DNA of 64,000 nt from Flavivirga aquimarina. GTDB taxonomy: Bacteria > Bacteroidota > Bacteroidia > Flavobacteriales > Flavobacteriaceae. Shown piece by piece: positions 24,807-33,217 of the stretch. The DNA lies in NCBI RefSeq assembly GCF_030540835.1, contig NZ_JAUOEK010000120.1, positions 124,001 through 188,000 of the forward strand, in the 5' to 3' direction. Within the stretch, counting starts at the first letter, position 1. The number at the start of each line of letters is the position of its first letter. The position numbers and the translations under genes are program-made. The notes under the pieces are model-generated. The model was not told the DNA's origin. It worked only from the letters and a program-made list of their open reading frames with translations, and searched no databases.

Positions 24807-25739
24807 TTATTTCACATCCATCAACTCAACGTCAAAAATTAAAGTAGCATCTGGTGGAATAACGCCTCCAGCTCCTCTACTTCCATATCCTAAATGACTT
24901 GGTATTACAAAACGTGCTTTGTCTCCTACTTTTAATAAACCAACGCCTTCATCCCAACCAGGTATAACTTGTCCAACACCCAACGGAAAATCGATTGGTT
25001 CGTTACGCTTGTATGACGAATCGAAAACAGTTCCGTCTGCTAATTGTCCTTTGTAGTGAACCGATACTGTTTTACCTACCTCAGCATTTACGCCATTCCC
25101 ATCTTGAATTATTTGGTAACGTAAACCACTTTCTGTTTTACTAAACCCTGCTGCTATTTTTTCTAATTCTGCTTCAGCTGCTTGTTTCGCTTCTGCTAAT
25201 CTTTTTTCTCTGGAACCTTCAAAAGTTCTGAAAGATTCAACAGCATTGTAAGCTAAAGCATCACTCCCTACACGAATAATTTCTAAACTGTCAATAGCGT
25301 CTCCTTGTGCTATAGCATCAACAACATCTTGCCCTTTAGTTACTTTACCAAAAACTGTATGATTGTTATCTAACCAAGGTGTTTCTATATGAGTGATAAA
25401 AAACTGACTTCCGTTGGTTCCCGGCCCGGCATTCGCCATAGATAATATTCCAGGAGCATCATGTTTTAAATCTGGGTGAAATTCATCATCAAATTGGTAT
25501 CCTGGATTACCAGAACCTGAACCTTGTGGACAGCCTCCCTGAATCATAAAATCTGGAATAACTCTATGAAATTTTAAACCATCATAATAAGGTGTCCCTT
25601 GTGGTTTAACTTTGTTTTCAAGATTTCCCTCTGCTAAAGCTACAAAGTTACCTACCGTTCCTGGTGTTTTTTGATATTCTAAAACAACAAGAATCTCCCC
25701 TTTTGTTGTATTAAATTTTGCGTATAAACCGTCTTGCAT
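24807..25739 (-). CDS. Dual peptidyl-prolyl isomerase: cyclophilin-FKBP fusion
   Basis: 310 aa with two different PPIase domains. The cyclophilin domain (about 1-165) shows FHRVIPDFMIQGG, GSQFFITHIETPWLD and HTVFGKV. A charged helical linker (about 175-200, AEAKQAAEAELEKI) leads to an FKBP domain (about 205-310) with VSVHYKGQLADGTVFDSSY, GVGQVIPGWDEGV and GYGSRGAGGVIPP. No signal peptide, so cytosolic. The fusion matches the cyclophilin-first dual immunophilins reported from Flavobacterium. It catalyses cis-trans proline isomerisation during folding. It is monocistronic with its own terminator. Confidence 0.95.
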   Translation of the reverse strand: MQDGLYAKFNTTKGEILVVLEYQKTPGTVGNFVALAEGNLENKVKPQGTPYYDGLKFHRVIPDFMIQGGCPQGSGSGNPGYQFDDEFHPDLKHDAPGILSMANAGPGTNGSQFFITHIETPWLDNNHTVFGKVTKGQDVVDAIAQGDAIDSLEIIRVGSDALAYNAVESFRTFEGSREKRLAEAKQAAEAELEKIAAGFSKTESGLRYQIIQDGNGVNAEVGKTVSVHYKGQLADGTVFDSSYKRNEPIDFPLGVGQVIPGWDEGVGLLKVGDKARFVIPSHLGYGSRGAGGVIPPDATLIFDVELMDVK

Positions 25740-26010
25740 TTTTTTAATTTTTAAGTCCCTATAATTATCGGGAAAGCAAAGATAACTAGGTTTTACGAAT
25801 TAAGAATTAAGAATTTTGATTTTTTGAAGTTTTGTTATACAGAGATTTGCAAAGTTTCAATGAGACTCACAGAGATAGGTTCTATGGATATTAAAACCCA
25901 AACATTTTATTCTTTCTGACACGAATTTCACTAATTCGCACTAATACCTAAAACATTATATGAAGTAAACTGTAACTGAATACTGCTTACTGGACACTGA
26001 ATACTAAAAC
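25740..26010. other. Intergenic region between immunophilin gene and recQ end
   Basis: 270 bases. It holds the promoter side of the minus-strand immunophilin gene and, next to the recQ stop, a degenerate heptamer repeat (listed separately). No gene or RNA was seen. Confidence 0.5.
25975..26009. repeat. Degenerate tandem heptamer repeat (ACTGNNN)
   Basis: Five consecutive 7-base units: ACTGAAT (25975), ACTGCTT (25982), ACTGGAC (25989), ACTGAAT (25996) and ACTAAAA (26003). The array ends 1 base from the recQ stop codon. A similar array is present at 37523-37570, also directly behind a minus-strand stop codon. Confidence 0.7.
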
Positions 26011-28215
26011 CTAATTCGCCACTTCGCTTATAAATTTAATACGGTATAGGCGTAGTTCTTCATCATCGTAATCACCATCAAACTCTTCAATGGCATCATC
26101 AATTTTATCTGACTCTGATTCCATAAAATAATCATGAATCTCCTCTTGCTGATCTTCATCCAGAATATCATCTATCCAATAACTAATATTCAATTTAGTA
26201 CCGGAATAAACAATGACTTCCATTTCTTTAATAAAATCTTGCATAGACATCCCTTTTGATGATGCAATATCATCTAAAGGTAGTTTTCTATCTATATTTT
26301 GAATAATGTACAGTTTATTAGCTGAATTAGTTCCTGTTGACTTTACAACCAAATCGTCTGGACGTACAATATCATTTTCTTCAACATAATTAGAAATTAA
26401 TTCTACAAAATCTTTACCATATTTTTTGGCTTTACCTTCTCCAACACCATGAACATTTGATAATTCTGTTAAATTAATCGGGTATTTTAAAGCCATATCT
26501 TCAAGTGAAGGATCTTGAAAAATAACAAACGGTGGTACGCCTAACTTTTTTGCATTCTTTTTACGCAAGTCTTTAAGCATTCCCATTAACACGTCATCTG
26601 CTACTGCTCCTCCTCCTTTTGCCGCTGTAATGATGGAACCATCTTCTTGCTCTCCTTCATAGATATGGTCTTCGGTCATCATAAACGACACCGGATTTTT
26701 TATAAAAGATTTACCACTCTCGCTTAGCTTAATAACACCATAGGTTTCAATATCTTTTCTAAGGAAACCTGCAACTAATACTTGTCTTAATAACGCCATC
26801 CAGTATTTGTTGTCTTTATCCTTACCTTTTCCAAAAAACGGTTGCTCATTGGTTTTATGAGAATTAATTAAAGCATTCTCTTTTCCAATAATAACATTTA
26901 CCAAATCTTTAGACTTATATTTTTCGTTTGTTTTCTCTATAGTTTCTAATAATACGACAACCTCTTCCTTAGCTTCATGCTTGTTTTTTGGATGTCTAAC
27001 ATTGTCATCCATATCACCACCTTCTCCCGTTTCATTATCAAACTCTTCACCAAAATAATGTAAAATAAATTTTCTTCTGGAAATAGATGTTTCTGCAAAT
27101 GCAATGACTTCTTGTAATAATGCTTGACCTATTTCTTGCTCTGCAACTGGCTTACCAGACATGAATTTTTCTAATTTTTCAATGTCTTTATAAGCATAAT
27201 ATGCCAAACAATGGCCTTCTCCACCATCACGCCCTGCTCTACCGGTTTCCTGATAATAACTTTCTATACTTTTAGGAATATCATGATGTATTACAAAACG
27301 CACATCTGGTTTATCTATTCCCATACCAAAAGCAATAGTAGCTACTACCACATCTACATCTTCCATTAAGAACTTATCTTGATAGCTCGATCTTGATTTT
27401 GCATCTAATCCTGCATGATACGGAACAGCTTTAACACCATTTACCTGTAATACCTGTGCTAGTTCTTCTACCCGCTTTCTACTTAAACAATAAACAATAC
27501 CTGACTTGCCTTCATTTTGTTTTATGAATCGAATAATATCGACATCTACGTTTTTTGTTTTTGGTCTAACCTCATAATATAGATTAGGTCTATTAAAAGA
27601 AGCTTTAAAGGTTTTTGCATTATTAATCCCCAAATTCTTTATAATATCTTCCTGAACTTTTGGAGTGGCTGTGGCTGTTAAACCAATAATAGGAATATTA
27701 TCGCCTATTCTACTAATTATTTGGCGCAAATTTCTGTATTCTGGTCTAAAATCATGGCCCCATTCACTAATACAGTGCGCCTCATCTATGGCCATAAAAG
27801 ATATATTTACAGAACGTAAAAACTCAACATTTTCTTCTTTTGTTAAAGACTCTGGCGCAACATAAAGTAATTTAGTGATACCATTTACAATATCTTCTTT
27901 AACACGCTTTACTTCTGTTTTATTTAATGATGAATTTAATACGTGAGCAATACCTTCTTCATTAGAAATGCCTCGAATGGCATCTACCTGATTTTTCATT
28001 AAAGCTATTAATGGTGATACCACAATAGCGGTTCCTTCTTGCATTAACGCCGGTAATTGATAACAGAGAGATTTACCGCCACCTGTTGGCATAATTACAA
28101 ATGTATGATTTCCTGATAAGATACTTTCTACAACATCTTCTTGCAAGCCCTTGAATTGATTAAACCCAAAATTTTTCTTAAGAGCAGAATGCAAGTCACT
28201 TTTTGCTATTAACAT
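26011..28215 (-). CDS. recQ: ATP-dependent DNA helicase RecQ
   Basis: 734 aa, longer than E. coli RecQ (about 610). The helicase core (1-350) has Walker A MPTGGGKSLCYQLPA, the DEAH box AIDEAHCISEWGHDFRP, TATATP, and motif VI YYQETGRAGRDG. The RQC region follows, then an HRDC-like domain near 570-640 (DMALKYPINLTELSNVHGVG) and an acidic C-terminal extension (about 690-734). The Cys cluster of a zinc-binding RQC is weak or missing here. 3'-to-5' helicase acting in recombination and fork repair. Divergent from kpsF, an order I know from other flavobacteria. Confidence 0.96.
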   Translation of the reverse strand: MLIAKSDLHSALKKNFGFNQFKGLQEDVVESILSGNHTFVIMPTGGGKSLCYQLPALMQEGTAIVVSPLIALMKNQVDAIRGISNEEGIAHVLNSSLNKTEVKRVKEDIVNGITKLLYVAPESLTKEENVEFLRSVNISFMAIDEAHCISEWGHDFRPEYRNLRQIISRIGDNIPIIGLTATATPKVQEDIIKNLGINNAKTFKASFNRPNLYYEVRPKTKNVDVDIIRFIKQNEGKSGIVYCLSRKRVEELAQVLQVNGVKAVPYHAGLDAKSRSSYQDKFLMEDVDVVVATIAFGMGIDKPDVRFVIHHDIPKSIESYYQETGRAGRDGGEGHCLAYYAYKDIEKLEKFMSGKPVAEQEIGQALLQEVIAFAETSISRRKFILHYFGEEFDNETGEGGDMDDNVRHPKNKHEAKEEVVVLLETIEKTNEKYKSKDLVNVIIGKENALINSHKTNEQPFFGKGKDKDNKYWMALLRQVLVAGFLRKDIETYGVIKLSESGKSFIKNPVSFMMTEDHIYEGEQEDGSIITAAKGGGAVADDVLMGMLKDLRKKNAKKLGVPPFVIFQDPSLEDMALKYPINLTELSNVHGVGEGKAKKYGKDFVELISNYVEENDIVRPDDLVVKSTGTNSANKLYIIQNIDRKLPLDDIASSKGMSMQDFIKEMEVIVYSGTKLNISYWIDDILDEDQQEEIHDYFMESESDKIDDAIEEFDGDYDDEELRLYRIKFISEVAN

Positions 28216-28415
28216 GAATTAATAAAAATTTATTTACTTATTATCACACCAAAAATATTAAAACTTTACCGTTTAATTTATTAGTGTATTTAGAGACCCC
28301 CTCATATTTTTTTTCGTTAGTTTTGTAACGAAAATCCAAATTACAACAAAATTTAATTTGACTACCATTAAAGATAATAAAATCTTTAAAATCATCAACT
28401 AAAAAGATATAAATT

Positions 28416-29381
28416 TTGAATAGTAAAAATTCTATTATACAAACTGCAAAATTAACTATTAATACAGAAAGTGAAGCTATTTCTAATCTTTCTAACTTAA
28501 TAACAGACGATTTCGCAGATGCTGTACAACTTATTTACAACTCCAAAGGTCGTGTTATTATTACAGGAATTGGTAAAAGTGCCATTATTGCTAATAAAAT
28601 TGTAGCTACATTAAATTCTACCGGAACACCATCTGTTTTTATGCATGCTGCAGATGCTATTCATGGTGACCTAGGACTTATTTTAAAGGACGATATTGTT
28701 ATTTGTATTTCTAAAAGTGGTAATACACCAGAAATTAAAGTTTTAATACCACTAATAAAAAGTGCCAATAATAAAATGATTGCTATTACTGGAAATAAAG
28801 ATTCTTTTTTAGGACAACAAGTTGATTATGTTTTAAATGCATTTGTTGAAAAAGAAGTTTGCCCAAATAATTTAGCCCCCACTACAAGTACTACAGCCCA
28901 ATTAGTTATTGGTGATGCATTAGCGATTTGCTTATTAGAATTACGTGGCTTTACTAGCAACGATTTTGCTAAATACCATCCTGGAGGCGCCTTAGGGAAA
29001 AAATTGTATTTACGTGTTCAGGATATTTCATCGGTAAACGAAAAACCTAAAGTAACTCCAACGACTAACATAAAAGATATTATAATAGAAATTACTGAAA
29101 AAATGTTAGGTGTAACTGCTGTTGTAGAAAACGATAAAATTATAGGTATTATAACTGATGGTGATCTACGTAGAATGCTAAGTAAAGTAGATGATTTTTC
29201 TTCATTAACTGCTCATGATATTATGAGTGCAAACCCAAAACGTATTAATGCAGAAGCTATGGCAGTTGATGCCTTAGATATTATGGAAACTAATGGTATT
29301 TCTCAATTATTAGTTGAAGAAAACGGAAAATATGCCGGTGTGGTACATTTACATGATTTAATTAAAGAAGGTATAATATAA
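28416..29381 (+). CDS. Arabinose-5-phosphate isomerase KpsF/KdsD
   Basis: 321 aa. The SIS sugar-isomerase domain (about 30-185) has IITGIGKSAIIANKI, HAADAIHGDLGLI, VICISKSGNTPE and NNLAPTTSTT; a pair of CBS domains (about 200-321) follows. It converts ribulose 5-phosphate to arabinose 5-phosphate for Kdo synthesis and hence lipopolysaccharide core. The start is a TTG at 28416, because no in-frame ATG lies upstream and the next conserved residues begin at once. The stop overlaps the tatC ATG by one base, so the two are coupled. Confidence 0.95.
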   Translation: MNSKNSIIQTAKLTINTESEAISNLSNLITDDFADAVQLIYNSKGRVIITGIGKSAIIANKIVATLNSTGTPSVFMHAADAIHGDLGLILKDDIVICISKSGNTPEIKVLIPLIKSANNKMIAITGNKDSFLGQQVDYVLNAFVEKEVCPNNLAPTTSTTAQLVIGDALAICLLELRGFTSNDFAKYHPGGALGKKLYLRVQDISSVNEKPKVTPTTNIKDIIIEITEKMLGVTAVVENDKIIGIITDGDLRRMLSKVDDFSSLTAHDIMSANPKRINAEAMAVDALDIMETNGISQLLVEENGKYAGVVHLHDLIKEGII

Positions 29382-30205
29382 TGGCAAAAAAGGATATAAA
29401 TGAGATGTCTTTTTTAGATCATCTGGAAGACTTACGGTGGCATTTAATTAGAATTTGTTTAGCTGTTATAATCGTAGCAACTTTTGCTTTTATTTTTAGT
29501 AGATTTATTTTTGATGTTATCATTTTTGCGCCTACTAAAATGAATTTCCCAACCTATGATTTTCTTTGCAATGCAGCAAATTTCATAGGTATTAATACCA
29601 CTTTTTGTGCTGAAGAAATGCCTATGATAATACAAAACCGTACTATGGCTGGGCAATTTTCAGCAGATATTTGGACAGCCATTTTAGCAGGGTTTGTCAT
29701 TTCCTTTCCTTATGTTATTTATCAATTATGGAAGTTTATTAGTCCTGGTTTACACAGTAATGAACGTAAGCACTCCCGCGGTTTCATCATCATTTCATCA
29801 CTCCTATTCTTTATTGGTGTATTATTTGGTTATTACATTGTAACGCCATTATCACTTAATTTTTTAGCAAATTATAGTATTTCAGAGATAGTAGACAACC
29901 AAATAGATATTAGTTCTTATATCGCTTTGGTGCGTTCTTCTGCATTAGCTTCCGGACTTATTTTTGAGCTACCTATTATTATCTACTTTTTAACTAAAAT
30001 AGGATTGGTAACTCCCGAAATATTGAAAAAATACAGGAAATATGCCTTAGTAATTGTATTAATTTTATCTGCTATTATTACACCACCAGATATTGCAAGC
30101 CAAGTCATTGTGGCCATTCCGATTATAATTTTATACCAAGTGAGTATTTATATTTCTAAAATTGTTATTAGAAATCAAAAAAGAAAAGAAAAACAACATG
30201 TCTGA
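29381..30205 (+). CDS. tatC: Twin-arginine translocase subunit TatC
   Basis: 274 aa with six membrane helices. The N-terminal motif MSFLDHLEDLRWHLIR is the family signature (S-F-x-x-H-L-x-E-L-R-x-R), and PYVIYQLWKFISPGL marks the first cytoplasmic loop. TatC is the receptor for twin-arginine signal peptides in the inner membrane. A periplasmic loop insert (about 50-85, with Cys residues) is typical of Bacteroidota. The ATG overlaps the kpsF stop and the end overlaps the next gene by 8 bases. No tatA/tatB gene is in view. Confidence 0.96.
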   Translation: MAKKDINEMSFLDHLEDLRWHLIRICLAVIIVATFAFIFSRFIFDVIIFAPTKMNFPTYDFLCNAANFIGINTTFCAEEMPMIIQNRTMAGQFSADIWTAILAGFVISFPYVIYQLWKFISPGLHSNERKHSRGFIIISSLLFFIGVLFGYYIVTPLSLNFLANYSISEIVDNQIDISSYIALVRSSALASGLIFELPIIIYFLTKIGLVTPEILKKYRKYALVIVLILSAIITPPDIASQVIVAIPIIILYQVSIYISKIVIRNQKRKEKQHV

Positions 30206-30545
30206 TATTGTTAACGAGTTTAATGCATATCGTTCTAAAATGAACGATAAAATTTTAGCAGATAATAATAAAGTAATTAAGCGCATCTTTAACTTGGATA
30301 CTAATGCTTATGCAGAAGGCGCTTTAGATATTAAAACTAAAGAACTTTTAGGCTTAGTAGCCTCTACTGTTTTACGTTGCGACGATTGTATAAAATATCA
30401 CATGGAAACCAGTTACAAAATTGGTCTAAAAAAAGAAGAAGTTGTAGAAGCTTTAAGTATTGCAACTTTGGTTGGCGGAACCATTGTTATTCCTCATTTA
30501 CGTCGCGCTTACGAATTTTGGGATGCATTAGAAGCCAATAAATAA
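30198..30545 (+). CDS. Carboxymuconolactone decarboxylase family protein (AhpD-like)
   Basis: 115 aa from the ATG at 30198, inside the end of tatC. A longer frame from 30162 is open, but its extra 12 residues (MLLEIKKEKKNN) are just tatC codons read in another frame. The helical CMD fold carries the redox motif CDDCIKYHM (CxxC followed by His), as in AhpD alkylhydroperoxidases, then [13 protein letters not shown]. Cytosolic, probably a small trimeric thiol peroxidase or a related enzyme. Conserved between tatC and lptB in flavobacteria; the reason for that linkage is unknown. Confidence 0.92.
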   Translation: MSDIVNEFNAYRSKMNDKILADNNKVIKRIFNLDTNAYAEGALDIKTKELLGLVASTVLRCDDCIKYHMETSYKIGLKKEEVVEALSIATLVGGTIVIPHLRRAYEFWDALEANK

Positions 30546-30568
30546 ATAAAATTTACGTTATTGCAGTT

Positions 30569-31309
30569 ATGATTTTAAAAGCTGAAAATTTAATGAAGTC
30601 CTACAGTGGGCGAAAAGTGGTTAAAGATGTTTCTCTTGAAGTAAATCAAGGAGAAATTGTTGGTCTTTTGGGACCTAATGGTGCTGGAAAAACGACATCT
30701 TTTTACATGATTGTTGGCTTAATAAAACCCAATGGCGGTCATATCTTTTTAGATAATACCGAAATTACTAAATACCCTATGTACAAACGCGCACAAAATG
30801 GTATTGGTTATTTAGCACAAGAAGCTTCTGTTTTTAGAAAATTAAGTATAGAAGATAATATTTTAAGTGTCTTACAACTCACCAAACTTAGCAAGAAGGA
30901 ACAAAACCATAAAATGGAGTCTCTTATTGAGGAATTTGGTTTAGGACATATTCGTAAAAGCCGTGGTGATTTATTATCGGGAGGAGAACGTCGACGTACA
31001 GAAATTGCCCGTGCTCTAGCAACCGATCCTAGTTTTATTTTATTAGATGAACCATTTGCAGGTGTAGACCCTGTAGCTGTTGAAGATATACAACGTATTG
31101 TTGCACAACTTACCAAAAAAAATATTGGTATTTTAATTACCGACCACAACGTACAAGAAACACTTGCTATTACAGATAGAACCTATTTAATGTTTGAAGG
31201 TAGTATTCTTAAAGCAGGAAAACCTGAAGAGTTAGCAAACGATGAAATGGTTCGTAAAGTATATTTAGGTCAAAACTTCGAACTTCGTAAAAAGAAAATT
31301 CGGGATTAG
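30569..31309 (+). CDS. lptB: LPS export ABC transporter ATPase LptB
   Basis: 246 aa, standard length. Walker [10 protein letters not shown] (about 34-42), Q-loop [11 protein letters not shown], signature LSGGERRR, Walker [14 protein letters not shown] and the LptB-specific switch [15 protein letters not shown] are all present. The ATPase drives lipopolysaccharide extraction from the inner membrane with LptFG and LptC. It follows the AhpD-like gene by 23 bases and ends the kpsF-tatC-CMD-lptB transcript, which links Kdo synthesis and LPS export. Confidence 0.97.
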   Translation: MILKAENLMKSYSGRKVVKDVSLEVNQGEIVGLLGPNGAGKTTSFYMIVGLIKPNGGHIFLDNTEITKYPMYKRAQNGIGYLAQEASVFRKLSIEDNILSVLQLTKLSKKEQNHKMESLIEEFGLGHIRKSRGDLLSGGERRRTEIARALATDPSFILLDEPFAGVDPVAVEDIQRIVAQLTKKNIGILITDHNVQETLAITDRTYLMFEGSILKAGKPEELANDEMVRKVYLGQNFELRKKKIRD

Positions 31310-31571
31310 ATACTAAGTACCATCTAATTATTTTTCACTTTCTCTATTTGCCATTCCTATCTTTCGTATCCGATCAAGATAAACTTAAGCAGGAATATAC
31401 TTTTTAGTTCTACAGACTTACTTTTTCGTTTTTTTCAATTCATTTATATAATGAACCCTTAAACTAAGTCAACTCCTCTGTTTTTTAATCAGTTTCAAAA
31501 TTTTCTTTCATTCCTCTTCTCTCCCCCCAAGAATGACAAGAACAAACTGCCTATGAATAATTTATTTATGC
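31310..31571. other. Intergenic region downstream of lptB
   Basis: About 260 AT-rich bases between lptB and the promoter of the SPFH gene. No open frame of note. It includes poly-pyrimidine stretches (around 31505-31525 with a C6 run), without a clear terminator hairpin. Confidence 0.4.
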
Positions 31572-31601
31572 TTGGTTATTTCAAAATTTATTATATCTTT
31601 A
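31572..31601 (+). promoter_or_regulatory. Candidate promoter of the SPFH operon
   Basis: TTG (31572-31574), 19 bases, then TATCTTTA (31594-31601). This is close to the Bacteroidota consensus TTTG-N19/21-TANNTTTG with one mismatch at the end. The SPFH start codon is 40 bases downstream. Confidence 0.45.
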
Positions 31602-31621
31602 TGATATCAAAATAATATCAT
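31601..31621. promoter_or_regulatory. Inverted repeat, possible operator for the RHH protein
   Basis: ATGATAT (31601-31607) and ATATCAT (31615-31621) form a perfect 7-base inverted repeat with a 7-base spacer. It abuts the candidate -7 box and lies 20 bases before the SPFH start. The third gene of the operon encodes a ribbon-helix-helix protein, a family that binds such sites, so autoregulation is plausible. Confidence 0.4.
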
Positions 31622-31641
31622 TTTAAATTAAACACAAACTT

Positions 31642-32502
31642 ATGAAATCAGAAAAAATAATCACCCCCACAGATGGCTATTCAATGCTATTTATTTTCTT
31701 TATTACGCTTTTTGTAAGCATTACAATAATAATTTTAACTGGAAGTTTATTCTTTATAATACCTTTTACTATTTCTATTTTCATTTTTAAAGGTTTCATT
31801 ATGGTTCAGCCAAATAACTCTAGAATATTACTGCTATTTGGAAAATACGTAGGGACAATTAACAAGAATGGTTTCTATTGGATAATTCCATTTTATACTA
31901 AAAAGAAGATTTCGCTACGCGCTCGTAATTTTGATAGCGAACGGTTAAAAGTAAATGATAAACTCGGTAATCCAATTATGATTAGTACAATACTCGTTTG
32001 GCGAGTTCTTGACACTTATAAAGCAGCTTTTGATGTTGATAATTATGAAAATTTTGTACGAGTGCAAACAGACGCAGCTGTTAGAAAATTAGCAAGTATA
32101 TATCCTTATGATAATTTTGCAGATGAAGGGCATACAGAAGATATTACTCTACGCTCTAGCGTTAATGAAGTTAGCGAAGCTTTAGAAAAAGAAATTGACG
32201 AGCGCCTATCTATTGCAGGCATTGAAGTACTGGAAGCCAGAATAGGTTATTTAGCTTATGCTCAAGAAATTGCAAATGCGATGTTAAAACGTCAACAAGC
32301 AACAGCCATAGTTGCCGCAAGACATAAAATCGTAGAAGGTGCAGTAAGTATGGTAGAAATGGCTCTTGAAGAATTAGGAAAAAAAGATATCGTTGATTTA
32401 GACGAAGAACGAAAAGCGGCTATGGTCAGTAACTTATTGGTTATCCTTTGTGGTGATAAAGATGCTTCTCCTGTTTTAAATACTGGCACTTTAAATCAAT
32501 AA
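31642..32502 (+). CDS. SPFH/Band 7 domain membrane protein
   Basis: 286 aa. Two N-terminal hydrophobic segments (about 15-55) are followed by an SPFH domain: IMVQPNNSRILLLFGKYVGT, then GFYWIIPFY, LRARNFDSERLKVNDKLGNP, VDNYENFVRVQTDAAVR and EARIGYLAYAQEIANAML. The C-terminal coiled region includes RQQATAIVAARHKIVEGA. SPFH proteins oligomerise on membranes and organise lipid microdomains or proteases. It is the first of three tightly spaced genes, 1 base ahead of the next, preceded by a promoter and an inverted repeat. Confidence 0.93.
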   Translation: MKSEKIITPTDGYSMLFIFFITLFVSITIIILTGSLFFIIPFTISIFIFKGFIMVQPNNSRILLLFGKYVGTINKNGFYWIIPFYTKKKISLRARNFDSERLKVNDKLGNPIMISTILVWRVLDTYKAAFDVDNYENFVRVQTDAAVRKLASIYPYDNFADEGHTEDITLRSSVNEVSEALEKEIDERLSIAGIEVLEARIGYLAYAQEIANAMLKRQQATAIVAARHKIVEGAVSMVEMALEELGKKDIVDLDEERKAAMVSNLLVILCGDKDASPVLNTGTLNQ

Positions 32503-32503
32503 A

Positions 32504-33007
32504 ATGAGGATTTTTAAAGAAGAACAGCGGTTTACACATACGCGGTTAATCATATTACTATGCATCTTTACTATGTTCTCTTTATTATTAATTACCAAGT
32601 TTTTTTTACAAGAGAACAATATGGGTTTACTCGAATTCATTAGTATTATTAGCTTGATTTTAATATCGGTAGGATTGATATTTATTTTTAAATTAAAAAC
32701 TAGAATTGATAAAACAGGTATACATTATCAATTTTTTCCTTTTCATTTTAAAATGAAAACCATACTTTGGAAAAATATAAAACTAGCAGAAACAAAGAAA
32801 TATGATGCTTTATCTGAATATGGTGGTTGGGTTCTAAAAGGCGGACTTCTACTTTGGAAAAAAAAGAATAGAATGGCTATAAATATAAATATGAAAGAGA
32901 ATATGGGTATTCTAGTAACTCTTAACAACCGCAAAAAAATATTAATAGGCACTCAAAAGAGATTTGATGTAGATAACATTATAGCAAAATATTTACGTAA
33001 AAAATAA
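32504..33007 (+). CDS. Small membrane protein of the SPFH operon
   Basis: 167 aa. Two membrane helices (about 14-33 and 42-62) are followed by a basic beta-rich cytoplasmic part (TRIDKTGIHYQFFPFHFKMKTILWKNIKLAE, then GILVTLNNRKKILIGTQK), which looks like a bacterial PH-type domain. No enzyme motif. It starts 1 base after the SPFH stop and ends 1 base before the RHH gene, so it is part of one transcript. A membrane partner of the SPFH protein is the natural guess (inference). Confidence 0.8.
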   Translation: MRIFKEEQRFTHTRLIILLCIFTMFSLLLITKFFLQENNMGLLEFISIISLILISVGLIFIFKLKTRIDKTGIHYQFFPFHFKMKTILWKNIKLAETKKYDALSEYGGWVLKGGLLLWKKKNRMAININMKENMGILVTLNNRKKILIGTQKRFDVDNIIAKYLRKK

Positions 33008-33008
33008 A

Positions 33009-33185
33009 ATGGCAAAAAAGAAAGCTTTCGCGTTGCGAATTAATGAAGACATGCTAAAAGCTATTGAAAAATGGGCTGCGGATGAATTCCGCAGCACTAA
33101 TGGCCAAATTGAATGGATGCTAAATGAAAGCTTAAAAAAAGCTAAACGTAATCCTAAAAATAAAGATTCAGAAGAAAAGAATTAA
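33009..33185 (+). CDS. Arc-type ribbon-helix-helix DNA-binding protein
   Basis: 58 aa. The sequence begins MAKKKAFALRINEDMLKAIE and continues with EKWAADEFRSTNGQIEWML, which fits the ribbon-helix-helix fold: a short basic strand (FALRI), helix 1, and helix 2 beginning near STNGQIEW. Such proteins dimerise and bind inverted repeats. The ATG is 1 base after the stop of the preceding gene. It is the last gene of the SPFH trio and may repress its own promoter at 31601-31621 (inference). The C-terminal tail is Lys-rich. Confidence 0.88.
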   Translation: MAKKKAFALRINEDMLKAIEKWAADEFRSTNGQIEWMLNESLKKAKRNPKNKDSEEKN

Positions 33186-33217
33186 TCACCTCTGCTTTCT
33201 TCGTCTACTTCATGTTT

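Noticed and set aside
28318-28325. TAGTTTTG box upstream of kpsF as a promoter
   Set aside because: It matches the TANNTTTG -7 element, but no TTG lies at the right distance upstream, and the leader would be 90 bases.
30162-30197. Longer N-terminus for the AhpD-like protein
   Set aside because: The extra 12 residues are tatC codons in another frame, and the conserved protein begins at the ATG at 30198.
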